A stretch of DNA of 64,000 nucleotides from Palsa-504 sp963808315 (lineage in GTDB: Bacteria > Actinomycetota > Actinomycetes > Streptosporangiales > Streptosporangiaceae), in assembly GCA_963808315.1 (NCBI GenBank), contig CAWEFK010000002.1:62001-126000 (forward strand), given 5' to 3'. Below, piece after piece: positions 25,849 to 35,703 of the stretch (the first letter of the stretch is position 1; the number at the start of each line of letters is the position of its first letter). The notes under the pieces were generated by a model, which had not been told where the DNA came from, ran no database searches, and was given only the letters and a program-made list of their open reading frames with translations. Both the position numbers and the translations under genes were made by a program.

Positions 25849-26484
25849 GTGAGTGCCCAACCGCAAAGATCAGGCCGCAAGAGGATGACCGGGAAAGAAC
25901 GGCGGGAGCAGCTGCTGGACATCGGTCGCCGACTGTTCGCCGAGCGAGGGTTCGAAGGGACCTCGATCGAAGAGATCGCCGCTCAGGCAGGCGTGTCGAA
26001 GCCGGTGGTGTACGAGCACTTCGGTGGCAAGGAGGGTCTGTACGCGGTCGTCGTGGACCGGGAGGTGGAGCGCCTGCTGACGATGGCGACCACGCTCCTG
26101 GACGGCAACCACAGCCGGGAGAAATTCCAGGCGGCCGCGGTGACCCTGCTCAGGTACATCGAAGACAACGCCGACGGCTTCCGCATCCTGGTCAGGGACT
26201 CTAATCCTGGTTCGGGCACGGGCACCTACGGCACGCTGCTCAGCGATATCGCCGGCCAGGTCGAGTACATCCTGGCCGACTTCCTCACCTTGCGCCACCA
26301 CGACCCCAAGCTCGCTCCGCTGTACGCCCAGATGCTCGTGGGCATGGTCGCGTTCACCGGGCAGTGGTGGCTCGATGCCCGCAAGCCCAAACTTGAAGAT
26401 GTCGCCGCCAACCTGATCGACCTGGCCTGGAACGGCCTGTCCCAGCTGGACGCGAACGGGCGGTCGGGCCGCAAGAGCGGCTAG
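25849..26484 (+). CDS. TetR family transcriptional regulator
   Basis: A 211-residue repressor with an N-terminal HTH (R-R-L-F-A-E-R-G-F-E-G-T-S-I-E-E-I-A, then A-G-V-S-K-P-V-V-Y-E-H-F) and a helical ligand domain. GTG at 25849 gives the usual short N-terminus before G-K-E-R-R-E-Q-L-L. It is co-transcribed with the desaturase and probably controls it through the palindromes at 24644-24678, in the manner of acyl-CoA-sensing desaturase repressors; ligand and target are inferred from position. Its TAG overlaps the rhodanese stop in a shared CTAG. Confidence 0.9.
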   Translation: MSAQPQRSGRKRMTGKERREQLLDIGRRLFAERGFEGTSIEEIAAQAGVSKPVVYEHFGGKEGLYAVVVDREVERLLTMATTLLDGNHSREKFQAAAVTLLRYIEDNADGFRILVRDSNPGSGTGTYGTLLSDIAGQVEYILADFLTLRHHDPKLAPLYAQMLVGMVAFTGQWWLDARKPKLEDVAANLIDLAWNGLSQLDANGRSGRKSG

Positions 26485-26957
26485 GGCACGCTCCCGAGGC
26501 GATCGGGAGACAACGCCGGAGCGGCGCCAGGGGCCAGTGTGACCGCGCCCGCGCCGGCGGGTGCGGACGGCAGGCCCGCGGCCGTCCACGCCCGGAAGCC
26601 GCCTGCCACATCCGTCGCGCGCTGCAGCCCCAGGTCGTGCAGGGCCGCGGCGGCCAGGCTAGAGGTATAGCCCTCCTGGCAGATCACGATGATGCGGTGG
26701 TCATACCCGGTGACCCAGGGCAGCCGGGCGGTGCTGGCCGGATCGAGGCGCCACTCCAGGTGGTTGCGCTCGATGACGACCGATCCCGGTATCTCCCCCT
26801 CGTCGGCCCGCATCGCGGCCGGCCGGATGTCGACGAGCACACCATCACCGGACACCTCGCGGTAAGCCTGGCGCGGCGTGACCCGCACGAGACGGTTGCG
26901 CGCCGCCGCCAGGATCTCCTCGATCGAGCGGGCCCCAGGGGGCCGTTCTGTCACCAC
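26481..26957 (-). CDS. rhodanese-like domain protein
   Basis: Single-domain sulfurtransferase of 158 residues. It has L-V-D-I-R-P near residue 42 and the active-site cysteine in I-C-Q-E-G-Y-T-S-S. The start overlaps the stop of the cysteine dioxygenase gene (GTGGTGA), so the two are coupled. Together they suggest cysteine catabolism and handling of the sulfur released, as in the similar pair known from Streptomyces. The C-terminal 30 residues are Ala/Pro-rich and of no clear use. Confidence 0.88.
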   Translation of the reverse strand: MVTERPPGARSIEEILAAARNRLVRVTPRQAYREVSGDGVLVDIRPAAMRADEGEIPGSVVIERNHLEWRLDPASTARLPWVTGYDHRIIVICQEGYTSSLAAAALHDLGLQRATDVAGGFRAWTAAGLPSAPAGAGAVTLAPGAAPALSPDRLGSVP

Positions 26958-27463
26958 GCGGCGGCCATCTCTGTGGCCTGCTTCACCAGGCCGGACGGGG
27001 TGAGCTCATAACGCGTCATCTCGGGCAGCGGAGGCGAGTAGGCGTGCACGCTGACCGCCACCGCCGACCTCGCGGCGTTGCGCACGTCGTGGATGTAGCG
27101 CGGCCCGAACGAACGCGAACCACCGGCCCCGACCGGCTTGGCCAGCACCTCTCCCGTCGTCACGCCGCCGGCCAGCCGGTGCTCCGTCAGCGTCCCCCAC
27201 ACCACCGCGAACGCGCCGGCCGACCCGCCGTGGTCATGAAATCCGGTGGCCTGGCCGGGCAGCCAGCTGATCACCCAGACCTCGTGGCTGTCACCGATGT
27301 GGATCCGCTCGTACCAGCGGCCGTCGGGGTTGAGCCTGACCCGGGGAAGCCACTGCGCCGGGCTCGCCGCCAGGCGTCGCACCACGTCGGCCAGCTGACG
27401 CGCGCCGAGCAGCCCGCCCGGCTGAACCCGGCCTGGTGACATCGGCCTGATCATCGTATTCAT
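26951..27463 (-). CDS. cysteine dioxygenase (type I cupin)
   Basis: Non-heme iron enzyme that oxidises cysteine to cysteine sulfinate. The 170-residue cupin has the iron-binding H-x-H of F-H-D-H-G-G-S-A-G-A-F and a third histidine in Y-I-H-D-V-R-N. The ATG at 27463 has GAGGGAGAG seven bases upstream and is preferred to 27481. Coupled to the rhodanese gene downstream. Confidence 0.9.
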   Translation of the reverse strand: MNTMIRPMSPGRVQPGGLLGARQLADVVRRLAASPAQWLPRVRLNPDGRWYERIHIGDSHEVWVISWLPGQATGFHDHGGSAGAFAVVWGTLTEHRLAGGVTTGEVLAKPVGAGGSRSFGPRYIHDVRNAARSAVAVSVHAYSPPLPEMTRYELTPSGLVKQATEMAAAW

Positions 27464-27690
27464 GTCGTTTCTCTCCCTCACATTGACATAACTGGCGGCA
27501 ACGCCAGCGGAAACCTGCGATCTAAAGGACCAGGCGAGCTGGCCGGGAAACGAGCCGTCCGGTCAGTGCGAGGTCAGACATCGCTGGCCGCAGAGCGCCA
27601 AACCGATGGTGCCTGCGGGACCGCGGTGACAGATAAGCGCTGACGGGAGAGGTGAGCCACGGCGCATGCCCGCGATTCTGTCAGAGTTTC

Positions 27691-27707
27691 CCTATTAAAT
27701 CAATAGG
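27691..27707 (-). terminator. AT-rich hairpin after tam
   Basis: CCTATT / AATAGG with a 5-base loop, 11 bases after the tam stop. An unusually AT-rich spot for this region; a weak terminator is the likely use. Confidence 0.45.
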
Positions 27708-27717
27708 AATACTCGAC

Positions 27718-28548
27718 TTAAGACGGCCGGTGGGCGACGGCGAACACCCGCCGGAAGCGAAAGACGGTGCCGAACGAGCTCGGCGGATAAGCCGCACGGA
27801 GTTGCTCGCCGTATTCGGCGAGGAATTCCGCGGTCTGGTCCGCGTCGAGCACGGCCAAGACGGGACGAAGCGCGGTGCCCTTGTTCCACTCGAGCACCGG
27901 ATCGGATCCCGGCAAGATGTGCACGTACGTCGTCTCCCAGGCGTCGACCTCGCACCCCGTCGGGGCCAGCAGCGCCGCGTAGTCCGCGGGGTCGGCCACC
28001 TGCCGGTTGAGCTCCACGTCCGGCAGCAACGAGCGCCACCGAGGCGAAGCCGCCAGCTCACGCAGGATTACGTGTGACGGCTGGTCGAAATTCCCCGGGA
28101 CCTGGAAGGCCAGCCAGCCGTCCTCGGCCAGCTGCCCCGCCCAGCGGATCAGCAGCTCCCGGTGACCGGGCACCCACTGCAGCACCGCGTTGGAGATGAT
28201 CACGTCCGGCAGGCTCTGCGGCTCCCAATGCCGGATGTCGTCCAGCATGAAGGACAGTCCGGGGGCGCGGCTCGTTATGGTCGAGCCCGGAGCCGCCGAG
28301 GATCGCGGTGCGGCCACCGGCGTCGCGGACGCGAGCGGCCGGGCGGCTTCGATCATCTGCGGTGAGTTGTCCACGCCGCACACGATCGCACCGGGCCAGC
28401 GTTCCGCGAGCATGGCGGTCAGGTGGCCCGGCCCGCAGCCCATATCGACCACGTATCCGGGGCGTTCGGCGCCGACCCGGGCGAGCAGGTCAAAGAACGG
28501 TCTGGCGCGCTCGCCTCCAAACCGCAGATATAGGGTGGCGTCCCACAT
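27718..28548 (-). CDS. tam: trans-aconitate 2-methyltransferase
   Basis: SAM-dependent enzyme that methylates trans-aconitate, an inhibitor of aconitase, relieving the TCA cycle. The 276-residue protein shows M-W-D-A-T-L-Y-L-R-F, the SAM motif V-V-D-M-G-C-G-P-G-H and the W-V-P-G-H segment of Tam proteins. ATG at 28548 has AAGGA 11 bases upstream. Divergent from a MarR gene with a palindrome between them, the arrangement known for tam and tamR in Streptomyces coelicolor. Confidence 0.9.
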   Translation of the reverse strand: MWDATLYLRFGGERARPFFDLLARVGAERPGYVVDMGCGPGHLTAMLAERWPGAIVCGVDNSPQMIEAARPLASATPVAAPRSSAAPGSTITSRAPGLSFMLDDIRHWEPQSLPDVIISNAVLQWVPGHRELLIRWAGQLAEDGWLAFQVPGNFDQPSHVILRELAASPRWRSLLPDVELNRQVADPADYAALLAPTGCEVDAWETTYVHILPGSDPVLEWNKGTALRPVLAVLDADQTAEFLAEYGEQLRAAYPPSSFGTVFRFRRVFAVAHRPS

Positions 28549-28597
28549 CGTGGTCGATCCTTCTGGAAATAACGAGAGACACATGTGGACCTGATCC

Positions 28598-28627
28598 CTT
28601 CTACAGGACAGATCTTCTTGACGTCAA
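28598..28627 (-). promoter_or_regulatory. candidate tam promoter
   Basis: On the minus strand TTGACG (28622-28627) is followed after 18 bases by TAGAAG (28598-28603), leaving about 50 bases to the tam ATG. The -35 lies inside the palindrome, so binding of the regulator would block it. Confidence 0.5.
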
Positions 28628-28629
28628 GA
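28616..28629. promoter_or_regulatory. perfect 14-bp palindrome, likely TamR operator
   Basis: TCTTGACGTCAAGA is identical on both strands and lies between the divergent tam and tamR genes, 15 bases before the tamR ATG. Position and symmetry fit a MarR-family operator controlling both genes. Confidence 0.7.
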
Positions 28630-28643
28630 GATACCCTCTAGTA

Positions 28644-29258
28644 ATGGGCCAGCGCGCCGGACCCCGCACCGCAGCGGACTCTGCCGCCGAGGCAGGCTCC
28701 GCGGCGGCCGAGGCAGGCTCCGCAGCTGAGGCGGTCGGTCAGGTGAGGATCCTCCAGGACTCGCTGCTGCGCGATGAGGTGGACGACCTGGTCGAGGCGT
28801 GGCGGGCACAGCGCCCGGACCTGGATGTCGAGCCGATGCAGGTGCTCAGCCGGATCTCCAGGCTGGCCCGGCACCTGGACATTGCCCGGCGCGGGGCGTT
28901 CGCCGATCACGACCTGGAGTCGTGGGAGTTCGACGTGCTCTCCGCGCTGCGCAGGCAGGGGCCACCGTTCCAGCTCACACCGGGGGCGCTGCTCCGGGCG
29001 ACCCTGGTGACCTCCGGCACGATGACCAACCGGATCGACCGGCTGGCCGCAGCGGGCCTGGTGCGCCGGGAGCCCGATCCGAGTGACCGGCGCGGCGTGC
29101 TGGTCACCCTCACCGGCCAGGGCCAGGAACGGGTCGACGCAGCCCTGGCCGACCTGCTGCGCCGCGAGCACGCGCTGCTGGCGGCCCTAGCCGCCGCCGA
29201 CCGCCGCCGCCTAGCCGACCTGATGCGCATCCTCCTCGCCCCCTTCGACGCTAGCTAG
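28644..29258 (+). CDS. tamR: MarR family regulator, TamR-like
   Basis: A 204-residue winged-helix regulator. A Gly/Ala/Glu-rich leader of about 30 residues precedes a long helix, as in the TamR/HucR branch of MarR proteins. The winged helix includes L-T-P-G-A-L-L-R-A-T-L-V-T-S-G-T-M-T-N-R-I-D-R-L and D-P-S-D-R-R-G-V-L-V-T-L-T. Known TamR proteins sense trans-aconitate, citrate or related acids. The ATG at 28644 is chosen because the frame upstream overlaps tam and the operator. Confidence 0.88.
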   Translation: MGQRAGPRTAADSAAEAGSAAAEAGSAAEAVGQVRILQDSLLRDEVDDLVEAWRAQRPDLDVEPMQVLSRISRLARHLDIARRGAFADHDLESWEFDVLSALRRQGPPFQLTPGALLRATLVTSGTMTNRIDRLAAAGLVRREPDPSDRRGVLVTLTGQGQERVDAALADLLRREHALLAALAAADRRRLADLMRILLAPFDAS

Positions 29259-29263
29259 AGATC

Positions 29264-29315
29264 AACGATCGTCGTGGATCGTTGCTACCCCTATAGGGGA
29301 GGTACCGATCCACGA
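29264..29315. terminator. bidirectional terminator between tamR and the ABC-F gene
   Basis: The convergent gap contains an outer stem TCGTGGATCG (29272-29281) / CGATCCACGA (29306-29315) enclosing CCCCTATAGGGG (29288-29299), and an alternative stem AACGATC (29264-29270) / GATCGTT (29277-29283). It would serve both converging genes. Confidence 0.65.
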
Positions 29316-29322
29316 ACTTTGG

Positions 29323-31137
<1,815 letters not shown>

Positions 31138-31147
31138 CGGGCTCGGG

Positions 31148-32098
31148 TCACTTCGCCGCGGGGACGATGACGGCACCCGGCACCGGTCCGGCGACCCGGG
31201 CCACCGAACGGCATACCCCCGCGCCGGCCAGCGACACGGCCAGGTCGAGCGCCCGGTTGGCGCTCGCCGCAAGAAACACGCAGGTGGGCCCCGAGCCCGC
31301 GACCAGCGCACCAAGCGCGCCCAGTTCGAGCCCGGCGGCCAGCGTCTTGCGCAGCGCCGGGAACAGCGCCAGCGCGGCCTGCTGCAGATCGTTGCTGAGC
31401 GCCCGGCCGAGCAACCGGGCCTCCCCCGAGCGCAGCGCCGACATGAGCGCGGCGTCCAGGGCCGGCTCGGCCACCTCGCCGGCCCGCAGCCGGTCCATCG
31501 TCGCGTACACCTCAGGGGTGGAAAGCTGGCCGTCGGCGAAGGCCAGCACCCAGTGGTAAGGGGTGGCCGGGGCCAGCGCCGGGGTCAGCCGCTCGCCCCG
31601 GCCGCGACCGACCGCCGTCCCGCCGAGCAGGGCGAAGGCCACGTCACTGCCCACTCCCGCCGCGATCTCGACGAGCTGGGCCTGGCTCAGGCCCGCACCC
31701 CAGAGCTCATTGCAGGCGACCAGGGCCGCGGCCGCGTCGGCGCTGCCGCCCGCGAGCCCCGCCGCCACCGGAATCCGCTTGGCGATCGTGACGTGGACCC
31801 CGGCCCGGCCCGCCTCGGCCCGCTCCGCCACGGCCGGCGGCACCGCGGCCGGCGGCACCGCGGCCCGGAGCGCGGCCACCGCGCGCAGCGCCAGGTTGTT
31901 ATGGTCGGCCGGGACCCGATCCGCGCCCTCGCCGGTCACCGCGATCCCGTCCTGGTCGGCCGGCACCACCGTGACCTCGTCAAACAGCGAGACGGCATGG
32001 AACACCGTCACCAGGTCGTGGTAGCCATCGCCGCGCGGCGGGCCCACCGCGAGCTGCAGGTTGAGTTTGGCGGGTACCCGCACCGTCACACCGATCAC
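31148..32098 (-). CDS. ispE: 4-diphosphocytidyl-2-C-methyl-D-erythritol kinase
   Basis: Fourth step of the non-mevalonate isoprenoid pathway, feeding menaquinone and carotenoid side chains. A GHMP kinase of 316 residues with V-P-A-K-L-N-L-Q-L at the start, the ATP loop P-V-A-A-G-L-A-G-G-S-A-D-A-A-A and a C-terminal G-A-L-V-A-G-S-G-P-T-C-V-F. GTG at 32098 overlaps the ksgA stop. A P-P-A-A-V-P-P-A-V insert lies near residue 75. Confidence 0.93.
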   Translation of the reverse strand: MIGVTVRVPAKLNLQLAVGPPRGDGYHDLVTVFHAVSLFDEVTVVPADQDGIAVTGEGADRVPADHNNLALRAVAALRAAVPPAAVPPAVAERAEAGRAGVHVTIAKRIPVAAGLAGGSADAAAALVACNELWGAGLSQAQLVEIAAGVGSDVAFALLGGTAVGRGRGERLTPALAPATPYHWVLAFADGQLSTPEVYATMDRLRAGEVAEPALDAALMSALRSGEARLLGRALSNDLQQAALALFPALRKTLAAGLELGALGALVAGSGPTCVFLAASANRALDLAVSLAGAGVCRSVARVAGPVPGAVIVPAAK

Positions 32099-33009
32099 GA
32101 TGGGCAAATCGTACGCGGTTGTCCCGGGTGCACCGCCGCGAGCCGGGCAAAGTCGGCCACGCCGAGCGCCTCTCCGCGCAGGCCCGGGTCGATGCCCGCG
32201 GCCCGGAGCCGCCGCTCGGCTTCGGGTGCCGAGCCCGCCCATCCGGCCAGTGCCGCCCGCAGCGTCTTGCGCCGTTGCCTGAAGGCCGCGTCGATGACGG
32301 CGAACACCTCTTCGCGGCTCGCCGTCGTGGCGGGGGGGTCGTGCCGGGTGAACGCGACCAGCCTCGAGTCCACGTTCGGCACCGGCCAGAACACAGAACG
32401 CGGCACGGTCCCGGCCGACCGGACCGCCGCGTACCAGGCCAGCTTGACCGAGGGGGTGCCGTAGACCCGCGAACCAGGCCCCGCGCACATCCGCTCCGCC
32501 ACCTCGGCCTGCACCATGACCAGCCCGCGGCCCACGGAGGGGAGCCCGGCCAGCAGGTGCAGCAGCACCGGCACCGCCACGTTGTAGGGCAGGTTCGCGA
32601 CCAGGACGTCCGGGACGCGACCGGTCGGCGCGGCCAGCTCCGCCTCGGTCACGCTCAGCGCGTCGGCGGTCAGCACCACGGCCCGGGCCGCGACCGCGGG
32701 CGCGCGGGCCGCGATCGTCCGCGGCAGCTCATCGGCCATCGCACGGTCGATCTCGACCGCCGTGACCTGGGCCGGGCCGGCCTCGAGCAGGGCCAGGGTG
32801 AGCGAGCCGAGCCCGGGCCCCACCTCGAGCACGGTGTCCTGGCTCCGCAGGGCGGCCAGCGACGCGATCTGGCGGACGGTGCCCGCCTCGATCACGAAGT
32901 TCTGGCCGAGCCGCTTGGACGGCCGCACGCCCAGCCGCGCGGCCAGCTGCCTGACATCGCCTGGCCCGAGCATCCGCACTCGCGGCTCCGCCGCCACCAC
33001 GCCCGTCAC
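32095..33009 (-). CDS. rsmA: 16S rRNA (adenine(1518)-N(6)/adenine(1519)-N(6))-dimethyltransferase
   Basis: KsgA/RsmA enzyme that dimethylates two adenines in the last 16S rRNA hairpin. The 304-residue protein has L-G-Q-N-F, the SAM motif L-E-V-G-P-G-L-G-S-L-T and the catalytic N-L-P-Y-N-V. GTG at 33009 shares a base with the tatD TAG. The order tatD-rsmA-ispE is conserved in actinobacteria. Confidence 0.95.
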   Translation of the reverse strand: MTGVVAAEPRVRMLGPGDVRQLAARLGVRPSKRLGQNFVIEAGTVRQIASLAALRSQDTVLEVGPGLGSLTLALLEAGPAQVTAVEIDRAMADELPRTIAARAPAVAARAVVLTADALSVTEAELAAPTGRVPDVLVANLPYNVAVPVLLHLLAGLPSVGRGLVMVQAEVAERMCAGPGSRVYGTPSVKLAWYAAVRSAGTVPRSVFWPVPNVDSRLVAFTRHDPPATTASREEVFAVIDAAFRQRRKTLRAALAGWAGSAPEAERRLRAAGIDPGLRGEALGVADFARLAAVHPGQPRTICPS

Positions 33010-33899
33010 TACCAGGGGCCGAAGGTGCGCTCGGCGGTGGCGGTGACGGCGTCGCACAGGGAAGGTACGTCGATGCCCTTGAGCTCGGCCAGGTAGCGCA
33101 GGGTGTAGGCCGCCATCGCCGGGGAGTTGGGCCTGCCGCGGTTCGGCACCGGGGTCAGGTACGGCGCGTCGGTCTCGACCAGGATGAGATCCGGCGGGGC
33201 GGCGACCGCGGCCTCGCGCAACGGCTGGGCGTTGGCGAAGGTCACGTTGCCCGCGAACGACATGACGTAGCCGGCTTCGGCGCAGCGCTTGGCCATGGCC
33301 GCGTCGCCGGAAAAGCAGTGGAACACCACCCGGGGCGGCGGCCCTTCGGCTTCCAGGATGCCAAGCACGTCCTCGTGCGCCTCCCGGTCGTGGATCATCA
33401 GCGCCCGGCCGGTCCGCTTGGCGATCTTGATGTGCTCGCGGAACCACCAGCGCTGCACGTCCGGGGCGGTGTGGTCCCGGTAGTAGTCGAGCCCGGTCTC
33501 CCCGACCGCGACCACCCGGGGGCGGCCCGCCAGCGCCTCGATGCCGGCCAGCACCTCCGCTGCGGTGCGGGCGGTACCAGCGGTGCTGGTGGTGCCGACG
33601 GTGCGGACGGTGCCGGTGCCGGTGCCGGTGCGGGGCGGCTCGGCGGCGGCGAACACCTCGTTCGGGTGGATCGCGACCGCCGCGTACACCTCGTCGTGCT
33701 CATCGGCGCACCGCGCGGCCCAGTCCGACGACTCCAGGTCGCAGCCGACCGTCACCACCCGGGCCAGGCCCGCCGCCCGGGCCGCGGCGAGCACCCCGGC
33801 CACCGGCCAGCCGGTCATGCCGGTGATCATGTCGAGGTGCGTGTGGCTGTCGAGGGCCGGCCGGGGCAGCGGTGCAGGGGGGGTGGGCGCGGTCACCAC
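33009..33899 (-). CDS. TatD family metal-dependent hydrolase
   Basis: TIM-barrel nuclease of the TatD family. Metal ligands are visible in D-S-H-T-H-L-D, V-G-E-T-G-L-D-Y-Y-R-D and the late V-E-T-D-A-P-Y-L-T-P. A loop near residue 95 is expanded by a Thr/Gly-rich tract (T-G-T-G-T-G-T-V) not usual in the family. GTG at 33899 (or 33896) is the first reasonable start after the metG stop; the ribosome site is weak. Confidence 0.9.
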   Translation of the reverse strand: MVTAPTPPAPLPRPALDSHTHLDMITGMTGWPVAGVLAAARAAGLARVVTVGCDLESSDWAARCADEHDEVYAAVAIHPNEVFAAAEPPRTGTGTGTVRTVGTTSTAGTARTAAEVLAGIEALAGRPRVVAVGETGLDYYRDHTAPDVQRWWFREHIKIAKRTGRALMIHDREAHEDVLGILEAEGPPPRVVFHCFSGDAAMAKRCAEAGYVMSFAGNVTFANAQPLREAAVAAPPDLILVETDAPYLTPVPNRGRPNSPAMAAYTLRYLAELKGIDVPSLCDAVTATAERTFGPW

Positions 33900-33918
33900 G
33901 GCTCGTTCGGGCAAAACA

Positions 33919-35700
33919 TCAGGACTCCAGCCGGGCGAGTTCCTCGTCGACCACCGAGGGGTCGAGCTTGGTGAAAAGCGGCGTCGGCGGGGCCAGCGGG
34001 GCCCCTGCTCGCAGCGGCATCGACGCCCACCGGGCGGCGCCGTCGTAGCTGCCGGTGATGACCGGGTAGGACGGGGCGCCGTCCTCGTCGACCTGCTCGA
34101 CCCGTGGCATGTCCGACCAGGTCCCGGTGCCGCCGAGCATCTGGTGGACCAGCTCGGACGAGCGCGGCAGGAACGGGGTGAGCAGCGTCTTGGCGTCGTC
34201 GATGAGCTGCAGGGCCACGTGCAGCACGGTGCGCATCCGCTCCGGGTCGGACTCGCGCAGCTTCCACGGCGCCTGCTCGGAGAAGTACTTGTTCGCCTCG
34301 GCGATCGTCCGCATCGCCTCGGTGGTGGCGAACTTGAACCGCGACCGGTCCAGGTGGCCGCCCACGACCTCGAACGACCCCCTGGACGCCGCCAGCAGCT
34401 CATGGTCAGCGGCGGTCAGCGTGCCCGCCGCCGGGATCGACCCGATGTTGCGGGCCGCGAAGGAGACCGCCCGGTTCACCAGGTTGCCCCAGGTCGCGAC
34501 CAGTTCGTCGTTGTTGCGGCGGACGAACTCGCTCCAGGTGAAGTCGGTGTCGGAGTTCTCCGGGCCGGCGATGGCCACGTAGTAGCGCAGCGCGTCCACG
34601 TCGTACCGGGCCAGGAAGTCGCGGACGTAGATCACCACCGCGCGGGAGGAGGAGAACTTGCGCCCCTCCATGGTCAGGTACTCACTCGAGACCACCTCGG
34701 ACGGCAGGTTCAGCGACCCGAGCGGACCCGGGGTCCCGCCGCGGGCACCCTGCCCGTTGTAACCGAGCAGCATGGCCGGCCAGATCTCGGCGTGGAAGAC
34801 GATGTTGTCCTTGCCCATGAAGTAGTACGCCTCGGCGTCCGGGTCGGTCCACCAGGCGCGCCAGGCGTCCGGGTCGCCACTGCGCCTGGCCCACTCGATC
34901 GACGCGGACAGGTACCCGATGACCGCGTCGAACCAGACGTAGATCCGCTTGTCCGGCCGGTCCCGCCAGCCGTCGAGCGGGACGGGGACGCCCCAGTCCA
35001 GGTCCCTGGTGATCGCCCGGGGCTGCAGGTCATCCAGGAGGTTGAGGGAGAACTTGAGCACGTTCGGCCGCCAGTGGCCCGCCTTGGCCTGCAGCCAGCC
35101 GCCGAGAACCTCGGCGAACGCGGGCAGGTCCAGGAAGTACTGCTCGCTCTCGGTGAAGACCGGCGTCTCGCCGTTGATCTTGGACCTCGGGTTGATCAGG
35201 TCGGCCGGGTCGAGCTGGTTGCCGCAGTTGTCGCACTGGTCGCCGCGGGCGTGCGGGTAACCGCAGATCGGGCAGGTGCCCTCGATGTAGCGGTCGGGCA
35301 GCGTGCGGCCGGTGGACGGCGAGATCGCGCCGAGGGTGGACCTGGGGAAGATGTAGCCGTTCGCCAGCAGCCGGCTGAAGATCTCCTGGGTCACCGAGTA
35401 ATGGTTGCGCGTGGTCGTCCGGGTGAACAGGTCGTAGGTCATGCCCAGGCTGGCCAGGTCATCGACGATGACCCGGTTGTACCGGTCGGCCAGCGCCCGC
35501 GCCGACACGCCTTCCGCGTCGGCCTGCACCTGGATCGGAGTGCCGTGCTCGTCGGTGCCGCTCACCATCAGGACCCGGTGACCCGCCATCCGCTGGTACC
35601 GGCTGAACATGTCGCAGGGCAGCGCGAAACCCGAGACGTGCCCGATGTGCCGTGGCCCGTTCGCGTACGGCCAGGCCGGAGCCGACAAGATAGTGCGCAT
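33919..35700 (-). CDS. metG: methionyl-tRNA synthetase
   Basis: Charges tRNA-Met. Class I synthetase of 593 residues with the signature H-I-G-H at residues 18-21 and the KMSKS-type loop written K-F-S-S-S. The connective domain keeps four zinc cysteines (C-P-I-C-G and C-D-N-C-G). There is no C-terminal tRNA-binding domain, as in other actinobacterial enzymes. ATG at 35700 is the only start consistent with R-T-I-L-S-A-P-A-W-P-Y. Confidence 0.95.
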   Translation of the reverse strand: MRTILSAPAWPYANGPRHIGHVSGFALPCDMFSRYQRMAGHRVLMVSGTDEHGTPIQVQADAEGVSARALADRYNRVIVDDLASLGMTYDLFTRTTTRNHYSVTQEIFSRLLANGYIFPRSTLGAISPSTGRTLPDRYIEGTCPICGYPHARGDQCDNCGNQLDPADLINPRSKINGETPVFTESEQYFLDLPAFAEVLGGWLQAKAGHWRPNVLKFSLNLLDDLQPRAITRDLDWGVPVPLDGWRDRPDKRIYVWFDAVIGYLSASIEWARRSGDPDAWRAWWTDPDAEAYYFMGKDNIVFHAEIWPAMLLGYNGQGARGGTPGPLGSLNLPSEVVSSEYLTMEGRKFSSSRAVVIYVRDFLARYDVDALRYYVAIAGPENSDTDFTWSEFVRRNNDELVATWGNLVNRAVSFAARNIGSIPAAGTLTAADHELLAASRGSFEVVGGHLDRSRFKFATTEAMRTIAEANKYFSEQAPWKLRESDPERMRTVLHVALQLIDDAKTLLTPFLPRSSELVHQMLGGTGTWSDMPRVEQVDEDGAPSYPVITGSYDGAARWASMPLRAGAPLAPPTPLFTKLDPSVVDEELARLES

Positions 35701-35703
35701 GGG

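Noticed and set aside
28308..28643. Upstream extension of tamR
   Set aside because: It would overlap the divergent tam gene and the operator; composition is that of a shadow frame.
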